Shown here piece by piece: positions 11,041 through 22,690 of a stretch of 64,000 bases of DNA. The stretch spans positions 28,501 through 92,500 of the forward strand of contig JACEEZ010002651.1 in the NCBI GenBank assembly GCA_016584305.1, given 5' to 3'. Below the pieces are notes generated by a model. The model was not told the DNA's origin. It saw only the letters and a program-made list of their open reading frames with translations, and made no database searches. Made by a program: the position numbers and the translations under genes. The stretch comes from Chionoecetes opilio. Taxonomy: Eukaryota; Arthropoda; Malacostraca; Decapoda; Majidae. The number at the start of each line of letters is the position of its first letter. Position 1 is the stretch's first letter.

Positions 11041-11304
11041 TTAATAGTTGCTGAAATCAGTAATTGTCACATATATCACTACACATTTGCAAAGGGCAGT
11101 ACACTTCAAACCAGCATTGTAACATTTACAACGCCCTCTGCAACCTTTTGTGCAACCACATTTGAGCAACTCATGACAAGACTTTGATGCCTCCGGGAGG
11201 GTTGTCCACTTTGGTTCCCATTGCTTCTTGGCGTTTCTTGACCATCCCCAGTGACATGGATCTGGAAGCTCTGGTGAAGCTACACATGCTTCAACCGGGA
11301 GAAA
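11041..11304 (-). pseudogene. C-terminal tesmin/TSO1-like CXC domain fragment
   Basis: On the minus strand the frame reads SPELPDPCHWGW, then WEPKWTTLPEASKSCHELL, then CGCTKGCRGRCKCYNAGLK and CTALCKC. The cysteine pattern CxCxxxCxxxCxCx6CxxxCxC is that of a CXC (tesmin/TSO1-type) zinc-binding module. From memory, uncharacterised invertebrate proteins end with the same WGW...W.P.WT.LP...C.ELL.C.C block. The upstream exon sequence continues at 11518-11625 and 11676-11936 after an inserted LINE tail at 11305-11517, so the gene is broken. The function of the family is unknown to me, and DNA binding by the CXC module would be only an inference. Confidence 0.7.
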
Positions 11305-11517
11305 CGGGTTCACAAATAGGGTGGTGAATGATTGGAATGGACTCAGTCGTCAGGTGGTCAATGCGGAGTCTATTGGGGTCTTTAAAAGGAGTCTGGATAA
11401 ATTCGTGGATGGGGAAGAGAGGTGGATATAGGTAGAGTTAAGTCACAGGAATTATCTCGTGTAGGTCTCACGGCCTCTTGTAGCTTCCTTATTTTCTTAT
11501 GTTCTTATGTTCTTATG
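11305..11517 (+). mobile_element. 3' end of a CR1/L2-like LINE
   Basis: The frame reads RVVNDWNGLSRQVVNAESIG then FKRSLDKFVDG, the usual C-terminus of CR1/L2-type reverse transcriptases. It ends in TTCTTATG repeated three times, a short tandem 3' tail of the kind these clades use instead of poly-A. It separates two coding pieces of the CXC gene, so it inserted into that gene. Confidence 0.7.
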
Positions 11518-11936
11518 CCTGCCCCCAAATATGTCCTCCCTGATACACTGCTCTTTTAACGTGTTCCTTCAGAGCTGCTTGTGTTGGAGGAATATCTTTG
11601 TAAACAGCTATTGTCTGGCTCCATTCACCTCCATTTGATCATTTGTTCTGTCATACATAAGTATGACAAACGTTCTTATCTTGCCATGTAACGCTCTGCA
11701 ATGTCAGAGGGAGCACAGGAGAGAGCCAGGAAACTTGTTGTGACCTCATAAAATGTTTGCCAGGTTTGCCAAGCCTTTTTTTTTCCAATCCCACTAAAGG
11801 AGGACAATGTGTCACAGCCAGTTATGCTGTGGAACATAGGTAGGCTCCTGGATTTCACTGACCCAAGACATGCAGCCATACCAAAAGCTGTATACAAAGA
11901 TATTCCTCCAACACAAGCAGCTCTGAAGGAACACAT
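11518..11936 (-). pseudogene. GCDT-motif part of the same broken gene
   Basis: The minus-strand frame at 11936-11676 contains SLPMFHSITGCDTLSSFSG, then GKKKAWQTWQTFYEVTTSF. A second piece at 11625-11518 reads PPTQAALKEHVKRAVYQGGH and IWGQA, which belongs just before the CXC block. The GCDT...GKGKK..W...... pattern is one I associate with large uncharacterised invertebrate proteins that also carry the CXC tail. Frames do not connect without shifts. The overlapping plus-strand frame at 11878-11970 encodes PPTQAALKEHIKRAVYQGGH again, as the inverted duplicate. Confidence 0.65.
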
Positions 11937-12209
11937 TAAAAGAGCAGTGTATCAGGGAGGACATATTAAACTGTATACAAATATCTGTGTATTGTCACTG
12001 TGGATTTTTGTGTATCAGATGTCTGGGCCGTAGAGACGGTAAAATTATATAAATGCTACTGCAAACATTCTAATTACCTAGATATACGTATAATGCATAC
12101 ATAACCCTCATTCTGTTAAAACACTGAACTAAAAAGTTTCTTCATCATAATTGCTATATATATATACGTATATGATATATATACTTGTATAGCTCACAAT
12201 ATGTATAAC

Positions 12210-12312
12210 CATAGACCACTGTATACCTGGACTGCACACGCGACAATGTTTTGAATTGCGGGGGTGCATAGAGGCCTGCGGGGCCCCCGACAAAGAGATA
12301 TAGTGGTCTATG
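12210..12312. mobile_element. Short CATAGACCACT-ended MITE
   Basis: It begins CATAGACCACTGTA and ends TATAGTGGTCTATG, giving inverted ends over a body with CACGCGACAATGTTTTGAA. Close relatives lie at 47320-47423 and 30015-31437, with partial ones at 43493 and 60862. It sits exactly at the outer edge of the large inverted repeat. Confidence 0.75.
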
Positions 12313-12317
12313 GACTA

Positions 12318-12731
12318 TCATATAGACTAGTTTATCAGTATATATGATATACTGTAATCTTCGTAAATGTTTATTCTATAATATTATCAAATAAAAAACA
12401 ATAAAACACGCAAAAGAAATGCCATTACGAGACTATGAAGAAATATGCATGAACTTAATATTCACTTAACTCTTCGCCATTTAAAACTTTGCAAGTCAAC
12501 TTTTATCATGAAAGGTATCAATAGAAGCGCAATTATATTAGCTTTCCATTGCTATATTTCGTTATCTGATAAATTAATTAGAACCATGCATAAATTAGCG
12601 TTAAATAAATAAATAAAATCATCAATCGGGTAATTTTCCCGATTGATGATGTTATTTATTTACTTATATATTTCTTTTTCTGATAAATGAATTAGCACCA
12701 TGTATAAATTAGCGTTGACTAAATAAATAAC
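12318..12731. mobile_element. Foldback element F, copy 1 (truncated)
   Basis: Starting at CATATAGACTAGTTTATCAG it matches 43729-44060 closely and contains the palindrome ATCATCAATCGGG / CCCGATTGATGAT with a 7-base loop. It runs directly into the GCGT array, which replaces its second arm. Confidence 0.75.
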
Positions 12732-12732
12732 C

Positions 12733-13606
<874 letters not shown>

Positions 13607-13652
<46 letters not shown>
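13607..13652. repeat. (TA)n microsatellite
   Basis: A pure TA run ends about 48 bp upstream of dynein exon 2. Confidence 0.97.
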
Positions 13653-13654
<2 letters not shown>

Positions 13655-13700
13655 TGATTTTTATATGTATTTCCTGATTTCTTTATCCTCATTCACACAG

Positions 13701-13811
13701 GTAGTGGAGTTGCTGGGAAGCATTTTGGAACGGCCCATTATTCAGGCTGAATACACCAACTGCCTTCCACACCTAATACACCTCCTGAAGCAGGAAATTG
13801 AGACAACCAAG
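13701..13811 (+). CDS. Axonemal dynein heavy chain, exon 2 of 6 in window
   Basis: Thirty-seven whole codons lie between TTCACACAG and GTAATT, so the exon is symmetrical (phase 0 on both sides) and joins exon 1 exactly. The product begins VVELLGSILERPIIQAEY and ends KQEIETTK. This is the conserved LL....RP.I..E....Y..L... helix pair of the DHC_N1 tail that follows the FK motif. It aligns without a gap to the family pattern. The upstream pyrimidine tract (TTCTTTATCCTCATTCACAC) supports the acceptor. Confidence 0.88.
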
Positions 13812-15623
13812 GTAATTTGGATGTAAAATAAATGTCTCAACAAAAGTCTTTGCAGAGGGATGTGGCCCAACTCAGATTTTAGGTAAAAAAAAATGTATCG
13901 TAAAAAAAAGTGTTTATAGGTGAGAAATTCCAATTGTCCAAGATAGACATGATCCCAGGGTTTCTCTGGCTTTCAGTGAGTGAGAAATTTATTTAAGTCC
14001 CAGTGTTGAGGTGTCACGTGACCCTGATATTTGCAATTTCTTACAACTTTCTGGGCACAGTAAGGCACAAAGCAGGTCTATTATCTAAGGATAAACATCC
14101 AAGATAAATGCCTTAAATTATGGTGGCCACCAACTAAATAAATGTTTGATTGATCAGATGTATGTAAGCTCTCATTTTATGAGGAAGTGGATCGTCAAAC
14201 AAATTAGGGTGTCAGTATCCTGGTATTACCTTTCATGAGTATATGAGCTCTCGTATGGAGATTTTTCTCAACTTCCCACTTGATAATAGTTGTAGCATGA
14301 GAAATCAAAGCATCCTGGACTTTTCAAATTATGGTTTGTGGGTGTCATCATCATGCTACATCACACAACATAGGCTGGCATTGGTTAACTCTAATAATTC
14401 CTTTTCTTTCTTTATAGTTCTAATCTGTTAAGGCAGTTACCTAAATGATTATCTTCTGTGATAATAAAAAACTTGTTCGATACCATGATGTGGCCATAAA
14501 ATTGAAAAATGTTGTGAAGATCATTGGTGGTCAGGTGACATTTTGACATTGGGAGCAAATTGCACATAAACTTTCTCTAGGAAAGTCACACATGCACTGA
14601 GGCCATGTCTAACGCGGCCCATGAAAGCTTCTTACACAGATGAATTATCTATTGACACCTTAGTCTATTGGCTTTATCTGGCCACCCTTACTTGCATAGA
14701 CTGGTGCCCCTGCATGGGTTAACTCAACATTTACAAACCTCAAATATTTGTGAATTGCTAATGCAAGTGGTTTTGTAGAGTGAAATAAAATAAATAGTAT
14801 TTCATGTTTGAATTGCACAGCAACATTTGTGCAGTCTGGCAGGTGACTCATCTCCTTTTGCCAGTCGGGATCATTTTAAGATTGTTATATGACTTCTCTG
14901 GCAATATCTTGTCTCCTCCAGTGAGAAGTAATCATATAATGTAATGGCATTGAAAAGGAAACATAATTAAACTATATAAATGGAAAGATCAAAATTATAG
15001 AAAAGTCTAGAGCAAGGTAAAGCAATACATAAGACCTGCAAAGCATAATTAGAAATGCACATCAGCAAGCGACCATCTTTCTTTAAAAGTGATCAGTTAC
15101 AGAAACAAACGAGTCACTCCATTCTTGGCCCCAGTTGAATAACATCAAAGTGACCATTATTTACCAGCCAGCCTGCCACCAAAACAGTTCCGCATGAAGG
15201 CTTCCATCTATATCCCTTCTTTTAACTTTTCCCTCAACTTTGATTTGAAATTTTATTGAAGATCTACAACCTGCTCCACCCCCCACCCCCAAGTGCTGAT
15301 GATGCTCAGGGAATAACTTAAGGTGACTTTCTCCTTCCTTTACCTGCTGCTTTGATGGCATAGAACAAAAACATATCTGTGATGGCAGAGGAACAGTAAT
15401 CAAATACCGTACCATTATCACCATTTTTAACCTTGTTATTAGTTTTCATTCATATAAGCATTCATTAAACATCTGCCATATGTAAGAACAAAAAATAAGA
15501 TTTAAAGTCATGGCACTCTAATATCCATGTGAACCAATGGCAACTCGGAAGTAATTTTTTATATATTAGATGTCTAAGCCCTATAGCTAAGACCGTTAGG
15601 TTTTTTTCATATTTTGAGGGCCC
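13812..15623. other. Intronic sequence, nothing recognised
   Basis: About 1.8 kb without homology to the other repeats in the window. Small open frames on both strands show no domain motif. Confidence 0.4.
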
Positions 15624-18600
15624 TGATGGTGAGTAGCTATAGGCATCTCCAGCAAACTGCAGCCGTCAGTTGTTGAGGTTACTCCAGTTGATAGCGTATA
15701 ATGCGGGTGAGGATGAAACACACCCTGGGTTTCATGTCTCTTGTTGCAGTGTACGCTCCTACCGAGGTGCGTAAAACTGAAGAGAAGGAGATGTTCTGCG
15801 CTAAACTCGACTCTGTATTAGACCAGTGTCCTCCTCGGGACACACTCATTGTCTTGGGCGACTTCAATGCTACTACTGACATTGTGAGAGATGGCTACGA
15901 GTTATGTGTTTGTCCCCATGGCTCCGGTGCCTGAAACATTAACAGTTCTCTGCTTCTGAATTTTGCAAGGTCCAGAAGGTTGAGAATTGCAGGTTCTTGA
16001 TATCAGATACCAGAGCTAAACCGCTGGACATGGTATATTAATGCCGGAGGGGTAGCTAAGGAGATCGACCACGTCCTTGTTAGTACTCGTTGGAGAATCC
16101 TCCAGAACTGCAGGCTTTACCGGAGTGCTGAGTTCTTTGGAACAGATCACAGACTTGTTGTTGCTACACTTAAGCTTCATGTCAAGTCCAGAAGAATCTC
16201 AAGAGGTAACTATACTGTGTTTCATCTTGAGAAGCTGAATTACCTGACATGTGCCCATGAGTATGCAGTGGCAGTCTCAAATCGGTTTGATATGCTCGGT
16301 GCCCTCGAGGACCCTGTGGAACTGTTGGATACCTTCAAACTGGACTCTCCAGGCTGCCAAGGAATGTATTGGGGAGCACCCGAGTTCAAGGACTGGTTTT
16401 GTCTCGGCGGAGACGCTGGAGAAAATCGAGGAGAGTCGCGCTGCCAGGCTGGCTGGGAACCAGGACCAGCACAGAGCTCTGTCACGCCAGACTACTAGAA
16501 CCCTCCTGGAGAGAGACAAGGAGAGGTATGTCAGGAGCCTCGCTGAGGATGTCGAGGGCCATTTGAACGCTAATGACCTCCGACCCGCCTACCGAGCCCT
16601 GAAGCAGCTCCGTTCCAAGTCTACATCTCGGGCGAGTGCTATTCGAGCAACAGATGGGCGCCTAGTGTCGGACATGGATGGGCAGATGGCTCGTTGGGCT
16701 GAGTACTTTGGGCAGTTGTTCATGGTGGACCCTCCAACTGAGCAGCTTCACACCATTGGGTTACAGGCAGTGGATACCGATCCTCCCATTGACGAAACTG
16801 CACCCTCTCTTGACAAAGTCAGAGAATCTGTAGCAAAGTTGAGGGTTGGAAAGGCAGCTGGTGTTTGTAATATCAGTGCGGAGCTCCTCAAAGCTGGGGG
16901 TGAGGCCATGATCCGCGGGTTGCATGCTGTCCTGACTGCCGTGTGGCAATCAGGTACCATTCCTCCTGACTGGAAAAGGGGGCTGGTCGTCCCTATCTGG
17001 AAAGGGAAAGGGGACCGTCAGGACTGCAACAACTACCGCGGTATTACACTGCTCAGCGTGCCAGGCAAGGTGCTTGCCCATCTATTGCTGACACGGATTC
17101 GCAGTCATCTGCTGAAGCATCAGAGACCTCATCAGTCTGGGTTCACGCAAAGGTAAGTCAACAACGGACCGTATCCTAGCGCTTGGTGTCCTGGTGGAAC
17201 GCCGACGTGAGTTTTGACAGGGGATGCTTGCAGCCTATGTTGATCTCAAGAAAGCGTTTGAGTCAGTGCATCGTGAGTAACTTTGGGATTTTCTGCGACT
17301 TCGCGGGATTCTTGCAAGGACTATTGGTTTGATGACTGCTCTGTCCGAGACACTCTGGGACTGAGAGAGCTGTGAAGTGTGGGGGAGGTGTATCCAGCTT
17401 CATTCCTGTTAATACAGGAGTGAGGCAAGGGTGTGTCCTTGCCCCATCACTTTTCAACAGATTGTAGAACAAAGTGAAAGTGGAGCATCGCTCGGCAACA
17501 CCAAGATCACTGATCTTGTTTTTGCCGATGATGCAGTAATCTTTGCTGAGTCGCTAGAGGTCCTGGTGATGGCTCTTGAAGCGCTGCACGAGGAGGCAAA
17601 GCCTTTGGGACTTGAGGTCTCCTGGCTTAAGACCAAGGTCCAGGTGTTTGGAGGCTTACTAGATGAAACATTAGAGTCTGTTCATGCGTGCGGAGAGGAC
17701 ATTGATATCTTGGAAAGTTTTACATACCTTGGTAGCGCAGTCCATAATGACGGCGGGTCGCGTCAAGAAGTCTTACGGCAGATTGGCATAGCCCACGGTG
17801 TTATGGACTCGCTCAGCAGGAGTATTTTGTTACCCTTTTCTGTGTTGTTATTACAGGTAACAGGGGTCAAACGAAGTAAGAATACTTACAAGTGTTGGTA
17901 ACACTGTAGGGGTTGATTGCCTCGGAAGTGTAGGTTGATGGGTAGGAATATCTTCAACGTGCTAGCCAGACACTTCAAATGGTAGTTTAATAAAAGTGGT
18001 CGAGCGGTTGTTTATAAGGCTTGTTAATAGTTAAGTACCAGAACAATAATTACAAGATATATATACATATCTGTACACTGAGATTTATACAATAATAATA
18101 TCACGCGGTTCGTTAAGTAACGGCCTTTGAAACTAATGTCTAATAGACAGGGCCTGAACAATTAATATCGTGACAAGGTACTCTCACACCCCTCAGGTGT
18201 GGAGAGCACACACAGACCCTCTGGAAGGTGTCGTGTATCGGAGCGCTAGGTAACGCGTCTCCTGCTGTTCTCTTCCCTCCCCGCTCCGTCTGCCGCATAT
18301 AAGGAAGGTTGGCCGGCACCTCAGGTTCCGGCGTCCATGTCTCTCAGGCTTGTTGTGCTCTTGTCAGCGTCATCATTCTTGGGCAGTGCGCTGATATGAT
18401 ACACACACAACTTATGTGTGCATTCTGGAGCCAGGGGCGAGGTGTTTACGTGTTGCTTCCCAAACACCAGGCTATCCATGTCATCATCATATGGGATGGT
18501 GCGGCTACTTAGTTCAGCACAATGTCATCAAAAGGTGGCAGTAACTCAGACCGACAGGCGCCGGTAGAGACACACAGACACTCAGACATCCTGCTTTAGT

Positions 18601-19167
18601 ATAGATTATATACATACATATACTATTTAACCAGTACGCTAATAATTTGGCGTTGTCGGTATCTGTGCAGGAGGACAAAGATCCGGATCTTCAAGTCGCT
18701 TGTGATCCCTGTCTTACTCTGTGATTGTGAGACATGGACACTAAATAGCGATGAAGAGACGAATCGATGCCTTTGGTAATAAATGTCTTCGCAAAATCAT
18801 GGGGTATCGCTGGGATGATTACGTGTCAAATCAGCGATTGCACCGTGAGACTGAATTGAGGCCTATTACTTGCATAGTCCGTCAGCGCCAACTTCAGCTA
18901 TATGGGCATGTGGCAAGCTACCCTGAAACCGATCCTTCTCATCGGGTTGTATCTGTAAGAGACAATCCAGCGTGGAGCAGGCCAAGAGGGCAACAACAAG
19001 GCTCGTGGCTGGGGCAAGTTGATGTTTCTTGCCGAGAGCTGCTTGGTATGGGAAAGGAGCCTGCATGAAGACTCGCGCGTGGTGACCCCGGGAGTGGCGT
19101 CGTAGGGTGGGCGAGGCGACGCGCCCACCGGCGTATGCCCTCAATGATTGATTGATTGATGGTGAGT
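15624..19167 (+). mobile_element. RTE-C, long LINE copy with a nested solo LTR
   Basis: Flanking copies of TGATGGTGAGT (15624-15634 and 19157-19167) look like a target duplication, its inner part overlapping the element edge. Endonuclease motifs seen are LVAVYAPTEV, VLGDFNATTD and a degraded EIDHVLVSTRW. Then come the linker (ARLAGNQDQHRALSRQT), PPDWKRGLVVPIWKGKGDRQ, DCNNYRGITLLSVPGKVLAH, the catalytic FADDAVIFAES, VQVFGGLLDETLESVH, and a tail ending in (TGAT)n near 19143-19160. Several frameshifts and stops break it (for example near 15693, 17150 and 17277). An 817-bp LTR at 17828-18644 interrupts it. The 5' end is truncated within the endonuclease. It is the same sense as the dynein gene. 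Confidence 0.88.
17828..18644. mobile_element. Solo LTR inside RTE-C
   Basis: The insert starts TGTTACCC and ends GCTAATA, near-inverted ends (TGTTA / TAATA). ATTT on both sides (17824-17827 and 18645-18648) is a 4-bp target duplication of the interrupted LINE codons. CATATAAGG near 18296 could be its TATA box. No internal coding region remains, as expected after LTR-LTR recombination. Confidence 0.6.
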
Positions 19168-20562
19168 TATTGCCCATTTTGGCACGATCAGGCTTTTTAT
19201 AGTGATGCCGGGAATGAGTAAAGTCTTCTGCTGCCTCCATGTCCCCTGATGCACTTACCGTCAGAAGCAGAGATTGACGGGCAGCTGCGGGTAATCTTCG
19301 GCCAATATTGCAAGGAGAGTTTGTCCCCAGTGTGACAGAACACTTGGGACCACTTGCATTATACTTCCATGTGCTAGACACATTGTCACCGTCTCTCCAT
19401 TTACACAAATTTGATATGGTGCCTTACGTACTTATTGATTTCAGTGAATTTCAGCCATATACTTATATGGAGCACTGGTGTATTGTTTTTTTTACCCAAA
19501 GTCTGTGCACGACCATGCACTGTGCCCCATACTTTTGTAAGGAACCATATTCCTAATTTGCCTAGCTTTTATAATTTAGAACCCGAATGGAATTACAAGT
19601 GACCATTGCAGTTTTTCTTATCCATGGTAATACACACTCCATGATGATCCAAAGCTTACTTCACTCAAGATTGTGTCATTTACTGATTGAAATCTGATTT
19701 ATATTTGTTTGGTTTCTATGCATTGTCTTGAGACACAAGAACTCTATTTGTCTGTGTAATCTAAGTTGCTATAGTTGAAGATATTATTTTTTGTTGGTTT
19801 CTATGAATGATCCATAATAGGAAACAATTCATTGGTTCTTGTAATGGAATCATCTAAAAAGTTTTCAGTTGCGTATAAAAGCCAGAGTAGTAGTAGCTAG
19901 TGAGTCTGTCAGAAAAGAACAGTCAGTCAGAGAGAAGGACCAGTACTGTAGAGGAAAGAATTGGTCTTGAATCTGAGCAGCACAGAAGTTTGACCTGAAA
20001 TAAGAAAACAAACTTCTACCCAACACTTCCTTTTCTCTTTCTCTGAGAGAACGCTTCTCTCTCCCAGCATTTGCCTCTACCTTTGAGAGACGTTGCTGTC
20101 TCTTGACGACAACAGACAAACCCTAAGGATGTGCCTGGCGCAACAATATCATCACACACTGCTGTCATCTAACTGGGCATGTGGAGTAAACGAATATTTT
20201 AATTTCAGTTTACTCAATGCACGGCAACAACAGCACTGGTCAGCGATTGCATTTAATTCTTGCATGCTGACAAGTCAATGTCTATAGCCTGTTGAATACT
20301 CAAATTACATCAGTGTTGTGCGACCAATTAATCACTGTAAGGATATTTTGAAAACTGGCCATAGTTTGCATACCTGTGTAAATTTAATATATTTTTATGA
20401 ATAAGTACTCAATATACAGTACTTTAGGTTGCTTTTTCAAAATTAATAGAAAAAAGATACGAAATGGTAGATTAAGTATATGTGAAACTATCTGTTATTT
20501 GAATATTAATTGCATTTTTCTAGAACTAAGTGTTACAAGAGGTATTCTTTTTGTTTTGACAG
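19168..20562. other. Intronic sequence with a SINE-body-like patch
   Basis: The patch 19190-19310 (TTTATAGTGATGCCGGG, ATGTCCCCTGATGCACTTAC, GGGCAGCTGCGGGT) resembles the body of the SINE at 21026-21345 without its tRNA head. The remainder shows nothing coding. A TTGTTTTGACAG acceptor closes it. Confidence 0.4.
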
Positions 20563-20798
20563 GAACTCTTTGAACAATGGCAGAGTGCAGAGGACTGTGA
20601 TGTACACCAAAATGAAGCAAAAACAGATGATGACTTAGCACTCGAAGAAGAAGAGCATGAGAATGAAAAACAAGAATCAAAAGAATGCAGTATGCCTCAT
20701 CGCTATTTTCCTCCAGTTGTGGGCAAACTAAAATGTTTAAAGGAGATGCGTGACCGTGTGGCCGGCAACATGAGCTCCTTCTCTCAACTGAATCACCC
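20563..20798 (+). CDS. Axonemal dynein heavy chain, exon 3 of 6 in window
   Basis: The exon starts on a whole codon after TTTTGACAG and ends after two bases of a proline codon before GTAAGT at 20799. The product reads ELFEQWQSAEDCD, then an acidic stretch DDDLALEEEEHENEKQE, then MPHRYFPPVVGKLKCLKEM and FSQLNHP. The PPV.GKL....E.R.R....M..F..L.HP block is typical of axonemal tails and, with the HP ending, fits the DNAH9/11/17 group. The gap between the FEQW helix and YFPP is about 46 residues. It is charged and looks longer than in relatives I remember, so it may be a lineage-specific insertion. Confidence 0.88.
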
Positions 20799-21025
20799 GT
20801 AAGTCAACTTACTATGCATTACTTATACATTATAATTATGTATCATAATGTACTTTTACATATAAGTATTACTTATACATCCACAATGACCTCTGAGCAG
20901 GGGTCTCGCGAGTTTCTTGTTTAATTTCTTCTGAAAAAACTTTCATGAAACTGATGAATCGTGCGTGGATCTCATGTAATATGATTACCTTTTTTTTTTT
21001 TTTTTTTTCTTTTTTAACATTTGTG
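20799..21025. other. Start of intron 3
   Basis: Splice donor GTAAGT is followed by AT-rich sequence and a long T-run at 20991-21008. Confidence 0.5.
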
Positions 21026-21345
21026 CCTATACCGCCTGTAGGCTGTGGTGACCCAGGGCTCGGATGGTAGGCTCTGGAGGTTCACTTGAGGGTTCTGATG
21101 GTTGGTCCTCGCCCGTTGGTGGCGCAGGCAGGATTCTATTATAGTGACGCCTGTGAGGCTCATGCCGTACCCCTATGTCCTCCGATGCACTCGTAGTCGA
21201 AGGTAGAGCTGATAGGCAGGGCATGTGGGTGTTCTTAGGCCACTCGACGGTGCAGAAAGGTTTTGGGTTTCTTCGGGGATCGAACTCGGGTCACCGAGAA
21301 CGCCAGTCGGAGACTCTAACCGCTCCGCTACCGCCTTCCCAAAAA
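21026..21345 (-). mobile_element. tRNA-derived SINE with Pol III boxes
   Basis: On the minus strand the head reads GGCGGTAGCGGAGCGGTTAG (A box) and, about 35 bases on, GACCCGAGTTCGATCCCCG (B box), followed by a body of about 230 bp. The same head in the other orientation lies at 29818. Confidence 0.75.
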
Positions 21346-21411
21346 TGTTAAAGTGTTTGTTTATTCTGGCATTTATGGCAAAGTACCCCTTTCTTCCTTT
21401 CTTTTTTTTTA

Positions 21412-21780
21412 CGTTGGAGCCTATACCGCCTGTAGGCTATTTTTTCTTGTTGAGGACTCAGGTGGTTGGCCCTGTACATTCTGGAGGGTCGTGATGTCGG
21501 TCGCCCTCGCCCGTTCGTGGCGCAGGCGTGATTTTTATAGTGACACCTGTGGTGTTAGGTGAAGATCCCGTATTCTGTGATGATCGCATCCTCAGTCAGA
21601 CTCATGCTGCCACCTGGTGTTCCCTCCGCCGCACTTATAGTCGCAGTCGAAAGAACAGGTATGCTGCATGCGGGTTTCTTCGGCCACTCGACGATGGATT
21701 TGAAAGTTGCTCCTTGGTGGGACTTGAACTTAGGACCTTCTGCTCACCTACCCTTATGCCCTTCAGTTCCATTACCTCAA
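21412..21780 (-). mobile_element. Diverged SINE of the same body type
   Basis: GCCTATACCGCCTGTAGGCT, TTTTTATAGTGACACCTGTG and TTCTTCGGCCACTCGACGAT match the body of the preceding SINE. The tRNA-like head (CTTGAACTTAGGACC on the plus strand) is degraded. Confidence 0.65.
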
Positions 21781-21839
21781 ACATAAAGTGTTTTCTTTTT
21801 ATTCATTATTGGGGAGTGGCTTAGGGTAGAGAAAAAAAG

Positions 21840-22690
21840 GTTAAATAAATAGCCTGCATGGGATATTTGCCCTTAAGGTAGACATAAAATACATGAATAA
21901 AAGACGTGGGGAATTGCCAATTTAATTGGGATATATTTCTTGCACTCCTCTCTCGAATGAATTAACGTCGTAGGAAGGCAAAACAATGGACTCAGGAAGA
22001 GGCTTCCAGTGAATGGGATGAAAGAGTGTAGATACTGGTTAAACAATTGCATTAGTGAAATAGACATAATAGGGATGAGAATAAGTAGTCTTGTGCAGCG
22101 AGACCATAGGAGGGGGGAATCATGTAGTTAGCAAGTTCGTAAAAACAGTAATCATGAAAATAGCGGCAGAGTATAGCAAGAGAAGCAACATTGCGGGGGT
22201 GCTTAAAAGATTGAATACAGTTAGTTACAGGAGGGGAGTTGACGAAGGAAAAAGCTTTTGAACCTATTTAGGAAGCCTGCATGAATAAATCCCCCCATAT
22301 ATTAGAAACATACTACATTATCTGGATGAATAGGGCACATGTGTAGAGCAAGCATTGGGGAGGGAAATAAATTTGAAGTAGACATCACACATCACAAAAC
22401 ATCTAACATCATAGAAGCTGATTCAGCAAGAGATGTCCTATCAAATTCCCAGATGAGATTTTTAGTAAACGACAGCCCAATAATGTTGTGTGGAGGAGAA
22501 AAACAGTTTGAGTGTTAATGAAGAAGAGAAAATTGTTGTTTGGAGGGTTCTGTTGGTTAGGTAAGTAAAGAAATTTGGCTTTTAAGACATTCTACAAAGT
22601 CAAGTTTGCTCTGCCTCATGCAGAAATTAAAGAAAGATCAGAAGTTAGGCATTCTGCGCCATCCCTATATGAATCACTCGCCTCCCATAC
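21840..22690 (-). mobile_element. Jockey-like LINE J, copy 3 (3' part, decayed)
   Basis: Aligned to 37975-38830, it shares ATAATAGGGATGAGAATAAG-like, GCAAGAGAAGCAACATT and AAGTTTGCTCTGCC words. On the minus strand it covers the C-terminal RT region, but stops are frequent. The 5' end is missing. Confidence 0.7.

Larger units (their letters stand above)
10781..12210. repeat. Large inverted repeat enclosing a broken GCDT/CXC gene
   Basis: The left arm (10781-11033) is the reverse complement of the right arm (11965-12210) at roughly 90% identity by eye. Shared words include TTTTTAGTTCAGTGTTTTAA, CGGCCCAGACATC and TGTATACAGTTT. A second inner pair (11519-11625 against 11878-11970) is also inverted and is coding. 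The two arms are therefore the C-terminal coding end plus 3' flank of one gene, duplicated head to head. In the right arm everything between the GGHI codons and the 3' flank, including the CXC domain, is missing. Confidence 0.75.

Noticed and set aside
21026..21345. A functional tRNA gene (also at 9733, 29818, 35500)
   Set aside because: A and B boxes are present, but acceptor stems do not pair and each is followed by a repeated body, so these are SINE heads.
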